A DNA stretch of 64,000 bases, taken from assembly GCF_000261365.1 (NCBI RefSeq), contig NZ_AJVC01000006.1, forward strand, positions 62,001 through 126,000, in the 5' to 3' direction. Under the pieces are notes generated by a model. The model saw only the letters and a list, made by a program, of their open reading frames with translations, made no database searches and had not been told where the DNA came from. Below, piece after piece: positions 27,047 to 36,223 of this stretch; the stretch's first letter is position 1, and every line of letters begins with the position of its first letter. A program made the position numbers and the translations under genes. The stretch is from Herbaspirillum sp. GW103 (GTDB lineage Bacteria; Pseudomonadota; Gammaproteobacteria; Burkholderiales; Burkholderiaceae_D).

Positions 27047-27109
27047 CGCGTCTCCTCTGCTCGACCGGCTCCGGGATGGAGCAGGACTCGAAAAATTTCG
27101 TCTTTTTTA

Positions 27110-27133
27110 TTGTATTCAAAAATTGTATGCAAT
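27110..27133. promoter_or_regulatory. Tandem TTGTATNCAA boxes, candidate GntR operator
   Basis: TTGTATTCAA at 27110-27119 and TTGTATGCAA at 27123-27132 are near-identical semi-palindromes 13 bases apart, in the 166-bp gap between the divergent M20 and symporter genes. FCD-type GntR repressors bind this kind of site, and such a regulator is encoded two genes away at 28648. The match to its protein is inferred. Confidence 0.6.
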
Positions 27134-27212
27134 ATAGTGATCTGGCGCCACCGCGACAAAAAAGATCACCAGCGTTGGCAACATTTCAATAAGACAAGTC
27201 AAGGAGACAACG

Positions 27213-28544
27213 GTGAGCAAACTATTCAAATCCCTGTTCGGGCAGGTGGTACTGGCGCTGGTGGCCGGCATCGTCATCGGCCTGCTGTGGCCCGACTTCG
27301 GCCAGAGCTTGAAGCCCTTGGGCGACGGTTTCATCAAGCTGATCAAGATGATCATTCCGGTCATCGTCTTTTGCGTGGTGGTGCAGGGCATCTGCGGGGC
27401 CAGCGACCTCAAGAAGGTCGGCAGCGTGGGGGTGAAGGCGATCATCTATTTCGAGGTGGTGACCACCATCGCCCTGCTGCTGGGCCTGGTGCTGGCCATC
27501 GTGGTGCATCCCGGCGCGGGCATGAACATCGACCCCAGCAATCTGGACGCCAGCAGTCTGTCGGGCTACATGGCCAATGCCGGCAAGGTCAGGGAAGCCG
27601 GCTTTGCCGAATTCATCATGAAGCTGATCCCGGCCACCGCCGTGAGCGCCTTTACCTCCGGGGATGTGCTGCAGGTACTGCTGATCTCGGTGACCTTCGG
27701 CTGCGCCCTGTTGCTCATCGGCGAGAAAGGCGCGCCGGTCGTGGCGCTGGTGTCGTCGCTGTCGGATGCCTTCTTCAAGTGCATGTCCTTCTTCATCCGC
27801 CTGGCGCCGCTGGGCGTGCTGGGCGCCATCGCCTTCACGGTCGGCAAGTACGGCATCGGCTCCTTGAAGCAACTGGCCCTGCTGGTACTGCTGTTCTACG
27901 GTGCGGTGGTGTTCTTCGTACTGGTCGTGCTGGGCAGCATCCTGCGCGCCAGCGGCTTGTCCATCTTCAAGCTGATCCGCTACCTGCGTGAAGAGCTGGT
28001 GGTGGTGCTGGCCACGACTTCCTCGGACAGCGTGCTGCCGCAGATCATGCGCAAGCTCGAGCACATGGGCATCAAGAAATCCACGGTCGGCCTGGTGATC
28101 CCGACCGGCTATTCCTTCAACCTGGATGCCTTCTCGATCTACCTGACCATGGCGGCGCTGTTCATCGCCCAGGCCACCAATACCCATCTGTCCTGGGGCG
28201 ACCTGGCGGCGATCCTGGCCATCGCCCTGGTCACCTCCAAGGGTGCGCACGGGGTGCCGGGGTCGGCCATCGTGATCCTGGCGGCCACGCTGACCACCAT
28301 TCCCGCCATTCCGGTCGTGGGGCTGGTACTGGTGCTGTCCATCGACTGGTTCATCGGCATCGCCCGCGCGCTGGGCAATCTGCTGGGCAATTGCGTGGCC
28401 ACGGTGGTCATCGCCAGTTGGGAAAAGGATATCGACAAGCAACGTGCCCGCGCCGTGCTCAATGGTGAACACGTGGCACCGCTGGTGGAGGAATTGCCCA
28501 CGCTGGACCTGCTGGGCGTGCCCGGCAAGCCGGGTCGGGCCTGA
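27213..28544 (+). CDS. Dicarboxylate/amino-acid:cation symporter (DctA/GltP family)
   Basis: The protein has 443 aa. It begins LFKSLFGQVVLALVAGIVIG and continues with the DAACS-family helices. The re-entrant loop has TTSSDSVLPQIMRKLE, the unwound helix has PTGYSFNLDAFSIYL, and GVPGSAIVILAAT follows. AAGGAGACAACG places the start at the GTG at 27213. It imports C4-dicarboxylates or amino acids with a cation. Its divergence from the lyase/M20 operon and the nearby GntR gene suggest it brings in their substrate. Confidence 0.92.
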   Translation: MSKLFKSLFGQVVLALVAGIVIGLLWPDFGQSLKPLGDGFIKLIKMIIPVIVFCVVVQGICGASDLKKVGSVGVKAIIYFEVVTTIALLLGLVLAIVVHPGAGMNIDPSNLDASSLSGYMANAGKVREAGFAEFIMKLIPATAVSAFTSGDVLQVLLISVTFGCALLLIGEKGAPVVALVSSLSDAFFKCMSFFIRLAPLGVLGAIAFTVGKYGIGSLKQLALLVLLFYGAVVFFVLVVLGSILRASGLSIFKLIRYLREELVVVLATTSSDSVLPQIMRKLEHMGIKKSTVGLVIPTGYSFNLDAFSIYLTMAALFIAQATNTHLSWGDLAAILAIALVTSKGAHGVPGSAIVILAATLTTIPAIPVVGLVLVLSIDWFIGIARALGNLLGNCVATVVIASWEKDIDKQRARAVLNGEHVAPLVEELPTLDLLGVPGKPGRA

Positions 28545-28647
28545 CCGGCAGGACTGGCGCGCGGGAAACGGCGATGGCTGAGCTGGCTACTGGTTACAAT
28601 AGGGCGCCGCCGCATGGCGGCTTCCTGGCCACTCGTCCCCCAACACC

Positions 28648-29334
28648 ATGACCGATTCCGCGCCCGCCCCCGACAGTTCCGACGCCATCGCCAGCGATAT
28701 CGCGGCCAATATCGCCGCGCAGCGCCTGCCGCCCGGCGCCAAGCTGCCCGAGGAAGCGCTGGCGCGGGTCTACCAGGTCAGCCGCACCAAGATCCGCGCA
28801 GCGCTGGTGATGCTGGCCAAGGACAAGCTGGTGGACCTGGTCCCCGACAAGGGCGCCTTCGTCAGCAAACCCACGGTGGAAGAAACGCGCAACCTGTTCT
28901 TCGTGCGCCGCGCGCTGGAAGCGGCCATGGTCCGCCAGTTCGTGGCCTGTGCCACCGAAGAGGACTATGCCCGCCTGGAAGCGCATCTGGAACAGGAACG
29001 CCAGGCCGTCAAGGACGACAACATGCAGATGCGCTCTTCGCTGCTGAGCGACTTCCACATCCTGCTGGCGCGCATCGTGGGCAACGACGTGCTCACCGAC
29101 ATCCTGGAAAAGCTGGCCGGCCGCAGCGCCCTCATCACCATGCTCTACCAGTCCACCCGGGACGCCGCCTGCTCCAGCGAGGAACACGGCGCCTTCATCG
29201 CCGCCGCCCGGGCCGGTGATGTCGAACGGGCGGTGGAACTGATGGAGCACCACCTGCTGCATGTGGAACAGGCGCTGGCCTTCGAACCCAAGGCCGGCCC
29301 GCGCAAGGATCTGCTGCGCGAACTGCTGTCATGA
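28648..29334 (+). CDS. GntR-family regulator (FCD type)
   Basis: The protein has 228 aa. The N-terminal winged helix reads RLPPGAKLPEEALARVYQVSRTKIR and ends DKGAFVSKP. The C-terminal all-helical FCD domain has the DFHILLARIVGN histidine motif and the EEHGAFIAAARAGD / MEHHLLH histidine pair that bind a metal or carboxylate ligand. It lies 103 bp after the symporter, probably cotranscribed, and is the likely repressor of the divergent lyase/M20 operon through the boxes at 27110-27132. Confidence 0.9.
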   Translation: MTDSAPAPDSSDAIASDIAANIAAQRLPPGAKLPEEALARVYQVSRTKIRAALVMLAKDKLVDLVPDKGAFVSKPTVEETRNLFFVRRALEAAMVRQFVACATEEDYARLEAHLEQERQAVKDDNMQMRSSLLSDFHILLARIVGNDVLTDILEKLAGRSALITMLYQSTRDAACSSEEHGAFIAAARAGDVERAVELMEHHLLHVEQALAFEPKAGPRKDLLRELLS

Positions 29335-29637
29335 ATTCGTCAGGAAGCGCTGACCGGATCTTGAAAAACTTAGTAAAAATTCATTTTCATTCACATCAAG
29401 CTGCTGTCTGCAAGGGATAGCGGGCGGTCTGATCGGACATGGACTAAGTTTTCTTCATGTCGGCCCGCCACCGCCCAGGTATCGGCCAAGCCCGCATCAG
29501 ACGGTGAAATCCCGCTGTATTCGACGGTTTCCCGCACGCCCGCGCGGTCCACACTCATGCACCGGTCCGGATGCCGTCCACACAGGGTCAACAGGGCTGG
29601 AACAGAACACCAACAAGAATGATTTCAGGGATTCCAC
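29335..29637. promoter_or_regulatory. Intergenic region before the chemoreceptor gene
   Basis: No gene is seen in these 303 bp. They contain ACTTAGT at 29368 and ACTAAGT at 29443, single members of the CTWAG motif family, in A/T-rich flanks. The promoter of the chemoreceptor gene must lie here. No clear terminator follows the GntR gene. Confidence 0.4.
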
Positions 29638-31434
29638 ATGCTCAACTCCATCAAGGCCCGCATCCTGTTCTATACGATCCTCCTGCTCGTCGCCAGCCTG
29701 GCGGTGGTCGGGACGGTCTCCTTCTTCATCATCAAGACCGACAACGACAGCACCATCGAGCGCAACGCCCAGGCGGTGGCAAGCGGTTTCGGCTCCACCA
29801 TCGATGAATGGGTGGCGACCCGCACGGCGATGACGGTTGCTGCCGCTGAAGGCGTGCAGGGTGCCGATCCGGTATTCGTCATCAAGATGCTGCAACAGAG
29901 TGGCGGCTTCTACGTCACCACCCTGGGGCGCGAAGACAAGACCGCCTTCACCTCCGACCCCAAGGGTCTGCCGGCCGGTTATGACCCGACCGCACGGCCC
30001 TGGTACAAGCAGGCGGTGGCGGCCGGCAAGCCGGTGCTGACCAAGCCCTATACCGATGTGGCCACCAAGAAGCCGATGGTGTCCTTTACCGCTCCGGTGA
30101 TGCAAAACGGCCAGCGCGCGGGCGTGGTGGCGGCGGCCATGTTTCTGGACGGCGTCTCCGACGTGGTGCGTGCCATTCACCCGACCCCGGCCAGCTACGC
30201 CTTCCTGGTGGACCGTGACGGCCTGATGCTGGCCCACCCCGACGGCAAGTGGGTCAACAAGCCGGCCCGTGAGTGGAATGCCGAGCTGACCCCGGAACGC
30301 CTGCAAGCGCTGGGCGCCGATGACAAGGTCAGCGCACTGGAACTCGATGGTGCAGCCAAGCTCATCAAGGGCATCCCCATCAAGGGTACCGAGTGGACCC
30401 TGATGCTGGCCATGGACAAGGCCGACGTCACCGCCGGCATGCGCAATGCCACCCGCTCGGCGCTCATCGCCCTGGTGCTGGTGGCACTGGTGGCCGCAGG
30501 CATCATGAGCGTGATCACCACGGCCGTGTTCCAGCGCCTCTCGCGGGTGCGTCGGGCCATGGACAGCCTGTCCTCCGGCAATGGCGACCTGACCCTGCGC
30601 CTGGCCGAGGACGGTCACGACGAAGTGACCCAGATCTCGCGCTCCTTCAACCAGTTCGTCAACCAGATCACCGGCATCCTGCAGGACGTGCGCCGCAGCA
30701 GCGATACCGTCAAGATCTCGTCCACCGAGATCGCCACCGGCAACCAGGACCTCTCGGCCCGTACCGAGCAGCAGGCCGGTGCACTGGAAGAGACTGCCTC
30801 GGCCATGGAACAGCTGACCTCGACCGTGCAGCAGAACTCGGAAAATGCGCGCCGTGCCAACGAACTGGCCGGCAACGCCTCCAGGATCGCGGCCCAGGGC
30901 GGTGAAGTGGTGGGCAACGTGGTCTCGACCATGGAAGCCATCAATGCCTCGTCGCGCCAGATCGCCGACATCATCACGGTCATCGACGGCATCGCCTTCC
31001 AGACCAACATTCTGGCCCTGAACGCGGCCGTGGAAGCGGCGCGCGCGGGCGAACAGGGACGCGGCTTCGCGGTGGTGGCCTCCGAAGTGCGTTCGCTGGC
31101 CCAGCGCAGCGCCCAGGCCGCCAAGGAAATCAAGCAGCTCATCGACAACTCGGTCACCAAGGTGGCCGATGGCGGCGTGCTGGTGGCCAAGGCCGGGCAG
31201 ACCATGGAACAGATCGTCTCCAGCATCCGTGACGTGAGCGTCATCGTCAGCGAGATCGCCCACGCCAGTGGCGAACAGAATGGCGGCATCCAGGAAGTGA
31301 ACCTGGCCATCACGCATATCGACGAAGGTACGCAACAGAATGCAGCGCTGGTCGAACAGGCGGCGGCCGCCGCCAAGTCCTTGCAGGACGAGGCACACCG
31401 CCTGTCGGTGCTGGTCGGCGGCTTCAAGATGTAG
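29638..31434 (+). CDS. Methyl-accepting chemotaxis protein with amino-acid dCache sensor
   Basis: The protein has 598 aa. There are membrane helices near residues 8-32 and 277-300 with a double-Cache sensor between. The sensor has Y115, R120, W122, Y123 ([13 protein letters not shown]) and D140 (PYTD), which is the spacing of the dCache_1AA motif that holds amino-acid ligands. A HAMP linker and a cytoplasmic signalling domain follow. The hairpin tip is [20 protein letters not shown]. The class looks like the 36-heptad Tsr-type group without a C-terminal CheR-binding pentapeptide. It probably reports amino acids, which suits the neighbouring uptake genes. Confidence 0.93.
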   Translation: MLNSIKARILFYTILLLVASLAVVGTVSFFIIKTDNDSTIERNAQAVASGFGSTIDEWVATRTAMTVAAAEGVQGADPVFVIKMLQQSGGFYVTTLGREDKTAFTSDPKGLPAGYDPTARPWYKQAVAAGKPVLTKPYTDVATKKPMVSFTAPVMQNGQRAGVVAAAMFLDGVSDVVRAIHPTPASYAFLVDRDGLMLAHPDGKWVNKPAREWNAELTPERLQALGADDKVSALELDGAAKLIKGIPIKGTEWTLMLAMDKADVTAGMRNATRSALIALVLVALVAAGIMSVITTAVFQRLSRVRRAMDSLSSGNGDLTLRLAEDGHDEVTQISRSFNQFVNQITGILQDVRRSSDTVKISSTEIATGNQDLSARTEQQAGALEETASAMEQLTSTVQQNSENARRANELAGNASRIAAQGGEVVGNVVSTMEAINASSRQIADIITVIDGIAFQTNILALNAAVEAARAGEQGRGFAVVASEVRSLAQRSAQAAKEIKQLIDNSVTKVADGGVLVAKAGQTMEQIVSSIRDVSVIVSEIAHASGEQNGGIQEVNLAITHIDEGTQQNAALVEQAAAAAKSLQDEAHRLSVLVGGFKM

Positions 31435-31454
31435 TCGGCCTCCCCCGCACCTTC

Positions 31455-31489
31455 ACGGCCCGGCCGCACGCATGCGGGCCGGGCCGTTT
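31455..31489 (+). terminator. Terminator after the chemoreceptor gene
   Basis: ACGGCCCGGCC (31455-31465) pairs with GGCCGGGCCGT (31477-31487) around an 11-base loop. Only a short TTTG run follows, so it is a strong hairpin with a weak U-tract. Confidence 0.65.
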
Positions 31490-31624
31490 GCGTTAAAATG
31501 GCCGACGCAGTCAGCCTCTTCCGTCCTCCCGCAGGACGGGTCTGCCAGCCGCGCCGCCCCCGGACCATCTGCATGATGCGTCCACCGGATCTCCAGGGTG
31601 GCAACCCGATGACCCGTCCCGACC

Positions 31625-32236
31625 ATGATGAATCCTCTGCCCCATCCCCCCGCCCTGCTCTCGACCCGCCTCAAGAATGAGACGGCGCCCCTGCACGAGC
31701 AGATGCACGCCCTGATGGAACAGGCGCAACCCTTTGCCAGCCGCGCACAATACCTGCGCTTCGTGACGGCCCAGTATCACTTCCAGCGCGATGTCGAACA
31801 TCTCTTCGACGATCCGGCCATCCAGGCCGCCGTGCCCGATCTGCAGGTGCGCGGCCGCGAAGCCGCTGCCCTGGCTGATCTCGCTGATCTCGCTGATTTC
31901 GCCGACCTTGATGCGGTGCCGGGCGACATCGCCATCGCGACCCATGACGTCGTCATGCCTGCGGCGCTGGGCTGGCTCTACGTGTCGGAAGGCTCGACGC
32001 TGGGCGCGGCCTTCCTGCTCAAGGAGGTCAAGGAGAAGCTGGGGCTGACCGAAACCTTCGGTGCGCGCAACCTGGCGGCCTATCCGGAAGGACGCGCGCT
32101 GGTCTGGCGCCGCTTCGTCAGCTTCCTCGACGCTCCCGGCCTGTCGACACAGGAACAGGATGCCGTAGTGGCCGGTGCGAGCGCGGCCTTCCATCGCTTC
32201 GGGGTGCTGTTGAAACGGCACTTCGCTCTGGACTGA
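31625..32236 (+). CDS. Biliverdin-producing heme oxygenase (HemO/PigA type)
   Basis: The protein has 203 aa. The proximal heme histidine is in ETAPLHEQMHALME near residue 24. GWLYVSEGSTLGAAFL is the distal-helix signature of bacterial HemO. The enzyme opens heme to biliverdin, iron and CO, giving iron from heme. A short tandem repeat, ADLADLADFADLD near residues 82-94, comes from in-frame 9-base repeats (CTCGCTGAT) and looks like recent slippage. ATG codons at 31625 and 31628 are both possible. The DUF454 gene starts five bases after it. Confidence 0.88.
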   Translation: MMNPLPHPPALLSTRLKNETAPLHEQMHALMEQAQPFASRAQYLRFVTAQYHFQRDVEHLFDDPAIQAAVPDLQVRGREAAALADLADLADFADLDAVPGDIAIATHDVVMPAALGWLYVSEGSTLGAAFLLKEVKEKLGLTETFGARNLAAYPEGRALVWRRFVSFLDAPGLSTQEQDAVVAGASAAFHRFGVLLKRHFALD

Positions 32237-32240
32237 AACC

Positions 32241-32702
32241 ATGACGGACGGTCCACGCAAGCCGCCCCTGGCGAGCCCGTGCAATGACGTGCCAGCCAGC
32301 CGCCTGGCGCCGCGCCGCACGCGCTGGCTGTGGCTGCTGCTGGCCTATGCGAGCCTGGGCATCGGCATCCTGGCAATCTTCATTCCCGGCCTGCCCACGA
32401 CCGAATTCGTGCTGCTCTCCGCCTGGGCCGCCGGCAAGGGATCGCCGCGCCTGCAGCGCTGGCTGGAACAGCACCGCCTGTTCGGCCCCATGATCCACAA
32501 CTGGCGCCATGGCAGGGTGGTGGCACGACGCGCCAAGATCAGTGCCTCCCTCATGATGAGCCTGTGCCTGGTCATCATGCTCTTTACCGTCAAGCGCCAC
32601 TGGGTGATCGTGTTGGCAACGCTGGGCATGGCCGCCGGTGCGGCCTGGATGTGGTCGCGCCCGGAACGGGTGGAAGACGCCGAGCCGGGCGAGCGCTCAT
32701 GA
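32241..32702 (+). CDS. DUF454 (YbaN-like) inner-membrane protein
   Basis: The protein has 153 aa. Two hydrophobic blocks (LLLAYASLGIGILAIFIPGLPTT and ASLMMSLCLVIMLF) flank LFGPMIHNWRHGRVVARRAK, the DUF454 hallmark. The function is unknown. YbaN-like genes often accompany heme oxygenase in proteobacteria, and the five-base gap points to one transcript. The N-terminus is soluble and poorly conserved, so an internal start is possible. Confidence 0.87.
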   Translation: MTDGPRKPPLASPCNDVPASRLAPRRTRWLWLLLAYASLGIGILAIFIPGLPTTEFVLLSAWAAGKGSPRLQRWLEQHRLFGPMIHNWRHGRVVARRAKISASLMMSLCLVIMLFTVKRHWVIVLATLGMAAGAAWMWSRPERVEDAEPGERS

Positions 32703-32739
32703 AAAAAGCCTGTACCGGCGACCACGGTACAGGCTCTTT
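32702..32739. terminator. Bidirectional terminator
   Basis: GCCTGTACC (32708-32716) and GGTACAGGC (32726-32734) form a 9-bp stem. A6 lies on the left and TCTTTC on the right, so it is best for the minus-strand reductase gene and usable for the plus-strand DUF454 gene. Confidence 0.8.
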
Positions 32740-32754
32740 CTCCTCCATGCGAGC

Positions 32755-33789
32755 TCAGGTGATCGAGGATGACACCTTCCACAGATCGACATCACCATCG
32801 GTGGCGTACTTGTCGATGCTGGCCAGTTCCTCCTGCGTGAAGTCCAGCTTCCTGACCGCATCCAGCGAATCATCGAGTTGCTCGACGGTGCGCGCACCGA
32901 TCAGCGCCGACGTCACGCGGGCATCGCGCAGTACCCAGGCGATGGCCATCTGTGCCAGCGTCTGGCCACGCCGGGTGGCAATCTCGTTCAATGCACGGAT
33001 GCGTGCCAGATTGTCGTCCGACAGCATGCGCTGCGGCAGCGACGGCGCCCGTGTCACGCGCGCACCTTCCGGTACGCCGCCCAGGTACTTGCTGGTCAAG
33101 AGGCCCTGCGCCAGCGGCGAGAAGCCGATGCAGCCCACACCGAGTTCTTCCAGCGCGGGCAGCAGGCCGCCTTCGATGGCACGGTTGAGCATGGAATAGT
33201 TGGGCTGGTGAATCAGCAGCGGCACACCCTCGCTCTTGAGGATGGCCGCCGCCTTGCGCGTCAGTTCGGGCGAGTAGGAAGAGATCCCCACGTACAGCGC
33301 CTTGCCCTGGCGATGCAGGTGGGCCAGCGCGCCCATGGTTTCTTCCAGCGGGGTATCGGCATCGACGCGGTGCGAGTAGAAGATATCCACATAGTCCAGG
33401 CCCATGCGCTTCAAGCTTTGCTCGCAGCTGGCGATGAGATGCTTGCGCGCGCCGCTGGGGCCGCCATAGGGACCGGGCCACATCTGCCAGCCGGCCTTGC
33501 TGGAGATGACCAGCTCGTCACGGTAAGGCAGGAAATCCTTGGCCATCCAGCGGCCGAAGTTTTCCTCGGCCGAGCCGGCCGGCGGGCCGTAGTTGTTGGC
33601 CAGGTCAAAGTGGGTGACGCCACGGTCGAAGGCGCGGCGCAGGACGGCGCGGCCGGTCTCGAAGTTGTCGACGCCACCGAAGTTCTGCCACAGTCCCAGC
33701 GAGACGGCGGGCAGCAAGAGGCCGCTGCGACCGGTGCGGCGATACGGCATGCGGCCATCGTAGCGGGAGGGTTCGGCGATATAGCTCAT
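32755..33789 (-). CDS. Aldo/keto reductase, L-glyceraldehyde-3-phosphate reductase type (YghZ/AKR14)
   Basis: The protein has 344 aa. Catalytic residues of the family are visible: aspartate and tyrosine in THFDLANNYGPPAGSAEENFG, lysine in VISSKAGW and histidine in YSHRVDADTP. MPYRRTGRSGLLLPAVSLGLW and GPYGGPSGARKHL are typical of YghZ, which reduces L-glyceraldehyde-3-phosphate and other aldehydes with NADPH. AAGGAGACC precedes the ATG at 33789. It is a single-gene unit with a terminator. Confidence 0.9.
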   Translation of the reverse strand: MSYIAEPSRYDGRMPYRRTGRSGLLLPAVSLGLWQNFGGVDNFETGRAVLRRAFDRGVTHFDLANNYGPPAGSAEENFGRWMAKDFLPYRDELVISSKAGWQMWPGPYGGPSGARKHLIASCEQSLKRMGLDYVDIFYSHRVDADTPLEETMGALAHLHRQGKALYVGISSYSPELTRKAAAILKSEGVPLLIHQPNYSMLNRAIEGGLLPALEELGVGCIGFSPLAQGLLTSKYLGGVPEGARVTRAPSLPQRMLSDDNLARIRALNEIATRRGQTLAQMAIAWVLRDARVTSALIGARTVEQLDDSLDAVRKLDFTQEELASIDKYATDGDVDLWKVSSSIT

Positions 33790-33963
33790 GGGTCTCCTTG
33801 GAGAAGTGTTCTGCGGGAAGAATCGAGGGGAAACTGCTGGAACAGCCACTTCCTGGGTGGTGTGCTGAAGTCTACGCTTCTCTCATTGATTCATTAAATG
33901 CAAAATTTTGATGCGATTGATCTGTCTGACAGATGAATCGTCAGGCCCGTTCCCGGTGATGGC

Positions 33964-35532
33964 TTATCGTGCCGGCAGGATGACGGTGGCGATCAGGCCG
34001 CCTTCCGGATGGTTGCGCAACAGCAGCTCGCCGCCGTGGGCCTGCACGATGTTGCGCGAGATGCCCAGCCCCAGGCCCATGCCACCGCTATTGCTGGCAC
34101 GACCATGTTCCAGTCGCACGTAGGGCTGGAACAGCGTACGCATGGCGTCTTCGGGCACACCGGGGCCGTGGTCGCGGATCTCGATTTCCACCAGGTCGCC
34201 GCCGGCGCCGGCCGAGGGACGGATACTGATCTCGACCTTCTGCCCGTAATGGAGGGCGTTGTCGAAGAGGTTGCCGATGGCGCGCTTCAAGGCCAGCGGC
34301 TTGGCCATGACGTTGATGCCGCAGGGCGTGAAGGCGATCTCGTGGCCGGCCAGGCGGGCATCGCGGATCATGCGCAGCACCAGCGCATCGAGCCGCACTT
34401 CGGTACGGTTCTCGTGGATGTCGCTGTCCTTCACCGATTGCAGGGCGCCCTTGACCATCATGTCGAGCTCATCGAGATCGTCATGGAAATCGGTGCGCAT
34501 GGCATCGTCATCCATGAGCTCGGTGCGCAATTTCAGGCGCGTGATGGGCGTGCGCAGGTCATGCGAGATGGAGACGAAGAGGCGCTCGCGATCTTCCAGA
34601 TAACGTTTGATGCGCTCGCGCATGCCGGAGAAGGCGCGCGCGGTCTTGACGTATTCGCGGCTGCCGGTCTCGGGCAGGCTGGGCACGGTCTCGCCCTTGC
34701 CGAAGGCTTCGGCGGCATCGGCCAGGGCGGCCAGGGGACGGGTGGTCCAGCGCACCACGAGGATGGTCAGCAAGAGAATGGCAGCCAGCGACATGCCCTG
34801 CAGCACCAGGCGGTCCAGCCACAACGGATTGTCACTGTCGAGGAAATACGGGTTGGGCATGAGCGCGGCCAGGTAAATCCAGCGGCCGCTTTCGACCGGC
34901 ATCTGAATCACCAGGACCGGGGCCGAGTTGGGCTTGGTCAGCAGGATGTGCTGCACCCAGTTGTCGGGCAGGTCGTTGACGGTGAGACCGTCGCTGGCCA
35001 CCGGCAGGCCATCCGGCCAGGCGAAGGCGAGCCGCGCTTGCGGCAGGAAGGGCAGGTCTTCGCGCAGGGTCTGGGCGGTCACGTCGATGGCCAGGTCAGC
35101 CAGGTGACTGGCGCCGATGGAGCGGACCGGCACGGCGCTGCTGTTGGCGTTGATGAAGAAGCGCGTCCCGCCCATCTCGCGCAGCTGCTGGATCATCAGC
35201 GGACGATAGTTGGGCGGCAGGGTCATGAAGTAGCGGATTGCCGAGGCGGCGCTATGGGCCAGATGCTGCGCGGCCACGCGGGTCTCGGCCTCGGACTTGA
35301 TGCGCAGCTGCACGGACCAGATCAGGCCACCGGCCACCTGCGTGACCAGTACGCCGAAGATCATCACCACCGACAGGCGACCCAGCAGGGAATCCGGCAA
35401 CATCCAGTCCAGCAGGGCCGCCAGGCGATGGCGCAGGCCGGGTGGACGGCTGGCCTGCGCCTGGGTCGGCGGCGGCGCCGCGGTATCAGGCGGCTGCGGC
35501 ACTGACGTCGGCCGAGAAGACGTAACCGGCAC
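33964..35532 (-). CDS. EnvZ-like sensor histidine kinase
   Basis: About 522 aa. A helix lies near residues 54-75 and a second near 250-270, with a periplasmic sensor between them, then HAMP. HisKA has VSISHDLRTPITRLKLRTE with the histidine near 324. HATPase carries NLFDNALHYG, DHGPGV and GGMGLGLGI. The frame starts 47 bases inside the response regulator gene; the first ~45 residues are proline-rich and cytoplasmic, so an internal start is possible. It forms a pair with the regulator, next to an orphan sugar-binding protein. Confidence 0.9.
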   Translation of the reverse strand: MPVTSSRPTSVPQPPDTAAPPPTQAQASRPPGLRHRLAALLDWMLPDSLLGRLSVVMIFGVLVTQVAGGLIWSVQLRIKSEAETRVAAQHLAHSAASAIRYFMTLPPNYRPLMIQQLREMGGTRFFINANSSAVPVRSIGASHLADLAIDVTAQTLREDLPFLPQARLAFAWPDGLPVASDGLTVNDLPDNWVQHILLTKPNSAPVLVIQMPVESGRWIYLAALMPNPYFLDSDNPLWLDRLVLQGMSLAAILLLTILVVRWTTRPLAALADAAEAFGKGETVPSLPETGSREYVKTARAFSGMRERIKRYLEDRERLFVSISHDLRTPITRLKLRTELMDDDAMRTDFHDDLDELDMMVKGALQSVKDSDIHENRTEVRLDALVLRMIRDARLAGHEIAFTPCGINVMAKPLALKRAIGNLFDNALHYGQKVEISIRPSAGAGGDLVEIEIRDHGPGVPEDAMRTLFQPYVRLEHGRASNSGGMGLGLGISRNIVQAHGGELLLRNHPEGGLIATVILPAR

Positions 35533-36199
35533 CGCGCACGGTCTTGATCAGGTGCGGCTGGCGACCGCCGTCATTGAGGCGCAGGCGCAGCTTGCTGATC
35601 TGCACATCCAGCGAGCGGTCCAGCGGACCGGCATCGCGGCCGCGGGTTTCTTCACAGAGCACGTTGCGATCGAGCACGTCGCCGGGATGTTCGACGAAAT
35701 ACTTCAGCAACTGATAGTCCATGCCGGTCAGGGGCACGATCTGGCCGGCGCTGTCGGTCAGGGTGCGTTCGACCGTATCGAGCGCGAACCCGGCGAAGCG
35801 GTAGTAGCGCGGTGCAGCGCTGTTGTCGATGCCGGTGCGGCGATGGATGGCCTTGATCCGCGCCAGCAGTTCGCGCGGGCTGTAGGGCTTGGCGATGTAG
35901 TCGTCCGCGCCCAGCTCCAGCCCCACCACCCGGTCGGTCTCGTCCGAACTGGCCGTGAGCATGATGACGGGGACGTTGGATTTGCGCCGCACCGCCTTGC
36001 ACAGAGCGAAGCCGTCGGTGTCGGGCAGCATCACGTCGAGGATGACCAGCGAGAGCTCATCGGCAAAGCGCTGGAATTCGCTCAGGAAGGCCGCGCCATC
36101 CTCGGCCAGGCGGACTTCGTACTGGTTCTTCTCCAGATAGGCTTTCAAGAGGGTACGGGTCTTCAGGTCATCGTCGACGATCAATATCTTGCGCGTCAT
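35486..36199 (-). CDS. OmpR-family response regulator
   Basis: The protein has 237 aa. The receiver has LIVDDDLKTR, the phosphoacceptor in LVILDVMLPDTDG near 55, and the lysine in YIAKPYSPRE. The winged helix carries LTGMDYQLLKYFVEHPG and DRSLDVQISKLRLRLND. The resemblance to OmpR/GltR-type regulators and the neighbouring sugar-binding protein suggest carbohydrate control. It overlaps the kinase gene by 47 bases. It begins 24 bases after the binding-protein gene ends, so all three may be cotranscribed. Confidence 0.92.
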   Translation of the reverse strand: MTRKILIVDDDLKTRTLLKAYLEKNQYEVRLAEDGAAFLSEFQRFADELSLVILDVMLPDTDGFALCKAVRRKSNVPVIMLTASSDETDRVVGLELGADDYIAKPYSPRELLARIKAIHRRTGIDNSAAPRYYRFAGFALDTVERTLTDSAGQIVPLTGMDYQLLKYFVEHPGDVLDRNVLCEETRGRDAGPLDRSLDVQISKLRLRLNDGGRQPHLIKTVRGAGYVFSADVSAAAA

Positions 36200-36223
36200 G
36201 TTGCTGCTCCATCTCCGAAATTC

